Positions 62,355-64,000 of a stretch of DNA of 64,000 nucleotides are shown here, in pieces (the stretch's first letter is position 1; the number at the start of each line of letters is the position of its first letter). The notes beneath the pieces are model-generated. The model searched no databases and had not been told where the DNA came from. It saw only the letters and a list, made by a program, of their open reading frames with translations. A program made the position numbers and the translations under genes. Source of the DNA: Paulinella micropora (lineage: Eukaryota > Cercozoa > Imbricatea > Euglyphida); contig BJOX01000166.1 of NCBI GenBank assembly GCA_009731375.1, positions 377,245 through 441,244 of the forward strand, given 5' to 3'.

Positions 62355-62977
62355 TGCTGGTGGGAACTCAGAACGTGTTTGACGTGTTTGGGATGGAGGT
62401 GTGAATTGATGGTGAGAACTCAGAACGTGTTTGCGTTTAAAGTGGCTTGCTCACAGGCTGCGTTTGCGTAAAGAAAAATCCTCACTTAGGGAATAAACTC
62501 ACCTTGTGTGCTTGTGGTCTTGGATGTTCTACCAACTGTAGTGTTCTGGGACTTCAACCCCTGTTCAACACGAACCCCAGAAACCCACCCTTTCGACCGC
62601 CACCTTTGCACCAACCCAATTCCTGTTTTCAAATTTTTTTTGGCTGACCTCATTGTTTTTGGCCGGCCACAGCCTGAAGAATCAGGCATAAGTGGTCAGA
62701 GTGGCACTCTTCACCTGTCTCATTCGAATTTTTGGGCTTTTCTTTTTGTTTTTTTGAATGTTTGAAATAGGATTGTTTTTGGCCGGCCACAGCCTGAAGA
62801 ATCAGGCATAAGTGGGAAGAGTGGCACTCTTCACCTGTCTCATTTGAATTTTTGGGCTTTTCTTTTTGTTTTTTTGAATGTTTGAAATAGGAGGCAGACT
62901 TTTCCAACCATTGACTTTTTGGGGTTGGTCGAAATTTTGGGAGCGCTGAAAAGACACTCACAAAACTCTCATTACAG
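62355..62977. promoter_or_regulatory. Shared upstream region of two divergent transporter genes, with two tandem duplications
   Basis: The two silicon transporter-like genes are transcribed away from this segment of about 620 bp. A 120-bp unit (starting ATTGTTTTTGGCCGGCCACA) is repeated in tandem at 62652-62771 and 62772-62891 with very few differences. A 52-bp unit (GGGATGGAGGTGTG...CAGAACGTGTTT) occurs at 62338-62389 and 62390-62441, overlapping the tentative start codon of the minus gene. No TATA box was identified. A bidirectional promoter is inferred from the gene layout. Confidence 0.55.
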
Positions 62978-64000
62978 TGGTGGTGAGGTACTCCGGGGAT
63001 ACTCAAACAAGACTAAGCAAAATTGTAAGCAATGGATCCCCACGAAGAAGTTCATGACCACATGGGCAGAGTGTGCCCGCCTCCCAGCGTTGAAAAGGGA
63101 GTCAAGTAAGCTTTGCTTTGCTATGTTTCTTTCGTGTTTCTGTTGTGTTGGATCATCTCTACGCAACCCATACTTTGCCTGTCACGTGTGCAGAGAAGTA
63201 ATGTCCCTGGGCATCCTCTGTTTTCTCCTCTGGATCATTGTTATGGGGCTTGCTACTGGCGCTGCCGCCTTGACTGAAGCGGGCGTTCCAATTCCAGTCT
63301 GCTTCTTCATACTGTTCTTCTGCTGGCTTATCATCGGCTACTGTGAGGGAATGCAGGTCTGCAGGACTTGCAATCGATATCGCTGCAGCTTCTGACTGCT
63401 GCTTCTCACGAAATTTTCTTTACTGTCGTATTTGCACTTGCTATTTTCCCTTCAGGTTTCCATCTGCACGTTGGAGAACCTCGACTACAGGCCATATAAC
63501 CAGAATTACAAACAAGGATGCAGAGTCATGGATGACGTTCTTGCCTTGAAGAAGGTCTTCCACAGGTGGTTATACAGATCACTCATTCTTTCTGTGGCAT
63601 GCTTTAGGGCGTGAAACGTTTCATCTGTGGTCGCCAGCTGTTCTTGACTTTCTTCGCCTTCCTCACCTCACAAGTCACCACGTTCCCTGGACTGCACGAT
63701 GGCATGGTTCCCGAATGGGTACCCTTCACACGCCACTCTCTACCATGCTCCAGTTTATGGTCCAACGTGTGAATGTATGGTGTGCAGATCATGATCATCT
63801 TCATCGACACTGGCTTCGTGGGTGCCTTGACCACCTTGATCATTGCACAGACGCTGTTCGAGATCCTAGCCGCTGACTACCCCATACAGTTCAACTGCCT
63901 GCCAGGTTTCATTTTGTATTTTGAATATATCTAGTCTTTTGAATGAGTTTATTCGCAAGATTCCCCTTTTGCACACATGTGCACTTTTGTTGGTTTTTGT
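62978..64000 (+). CDS. Second silicon transporter-like gene (SIT/SIT-L), 3' end outside the window
   Basis: Exons: 62978-63105 (start uncertain; in-frame ATG at 63054), 63196-63356, 63456-63554, 63608-63718, 63788-63905, then an intron reaching the window end. It aligns with the minus-strand gene: TM1-TM2 ending IIGYCEGMQV (EGxQ), CTLENLDYRPYNQNYKQGC, then ICGRQLFLTFFAF (GRQ), SQVTTFPGLHDG and AADYPIQFNCLPG. The second exon's acceptor (CAGAG at 63191-63195) was chosen for phase. Sequence identity with its neighbour is moderate, and only the intron after EGxQ is at the same place. Whether it has one or two repeats cannot be seen. Plasma-membrane silicic acid transport is inferred from the family. 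Confidence 0.85.

Overview
This is a nuclear window from an intron-rich eukaryote, probably a microalga or related protist. Spliceosomal introns interrupt every host gene, and the two genes at the right end resemble silicon transporters (SIT/SIT-L family), which points to a silicifying or calcifying alga such as a stramenopile or haptophyte. I cannot place the species. Nearly all non-coding DNA in the left 18 kb is simple-sequence repeat (GATA, GGTA, GA/CT, CATA, TA, AAT).

Layout. (1) 173-4880, minus strand: a multi-exon gene of unknown identity with a WD40/beta-propeller-like segment. (2) 7496-18782, plus strand: translation elongation factor 1B gamma (eEF1G) in at least 13 recognisable exons spread over 11 kb. 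(3) 19772-51666: about 32 kb of LTR retrotransposons. Copia-1 (19772-27407) is a degraded Ty1/copia element. A large, old Ty3/gypsy-type element (Gyp-1, 27644-51666, TSD AATGT) follows. A younger Ty1/copia element (Copia-2, 43097-50583, TSD CCTTTC) is inserted in the 3' untranslated part of Gyp-1. (4) 52956-62354, minus strand: a 12-exon single-repeat (five-TM) silicon transporter-like gene whose 6.3-kb intron holds a GATAAG-rich satellite with a 241-bp higher-order period. (5) 62978 to the window end, plus strand: a second, divergently transcribed silicon transporter-like gene, cut by the window edge. A tRNA-derived SINE family has three copies (1-92, 2493-2723, 59738-60040).

The most unusual pattern is that intron 3' ends in both left-hand genes carry extra copies of the splice acceptor plus the first tens of bases of the next exon. 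These are often tandemly amplified and spaced by microsatellite. I count at least seven independent cases. The clearest is a 99-bp unit in eight copies before an eEF1G exon (16536-17226). Second in interest are the architecture of Gyp-1, where several unrecognised ORFs lie between protease and reverse transcriptase, and the head-to-head silicon transporter pair with a shared, repeat-bearing intergenic region.

Exon calls were made by eye from reading frame, GT-AG borders, phase continuity and recalled family similarity. No alignment or search was run.
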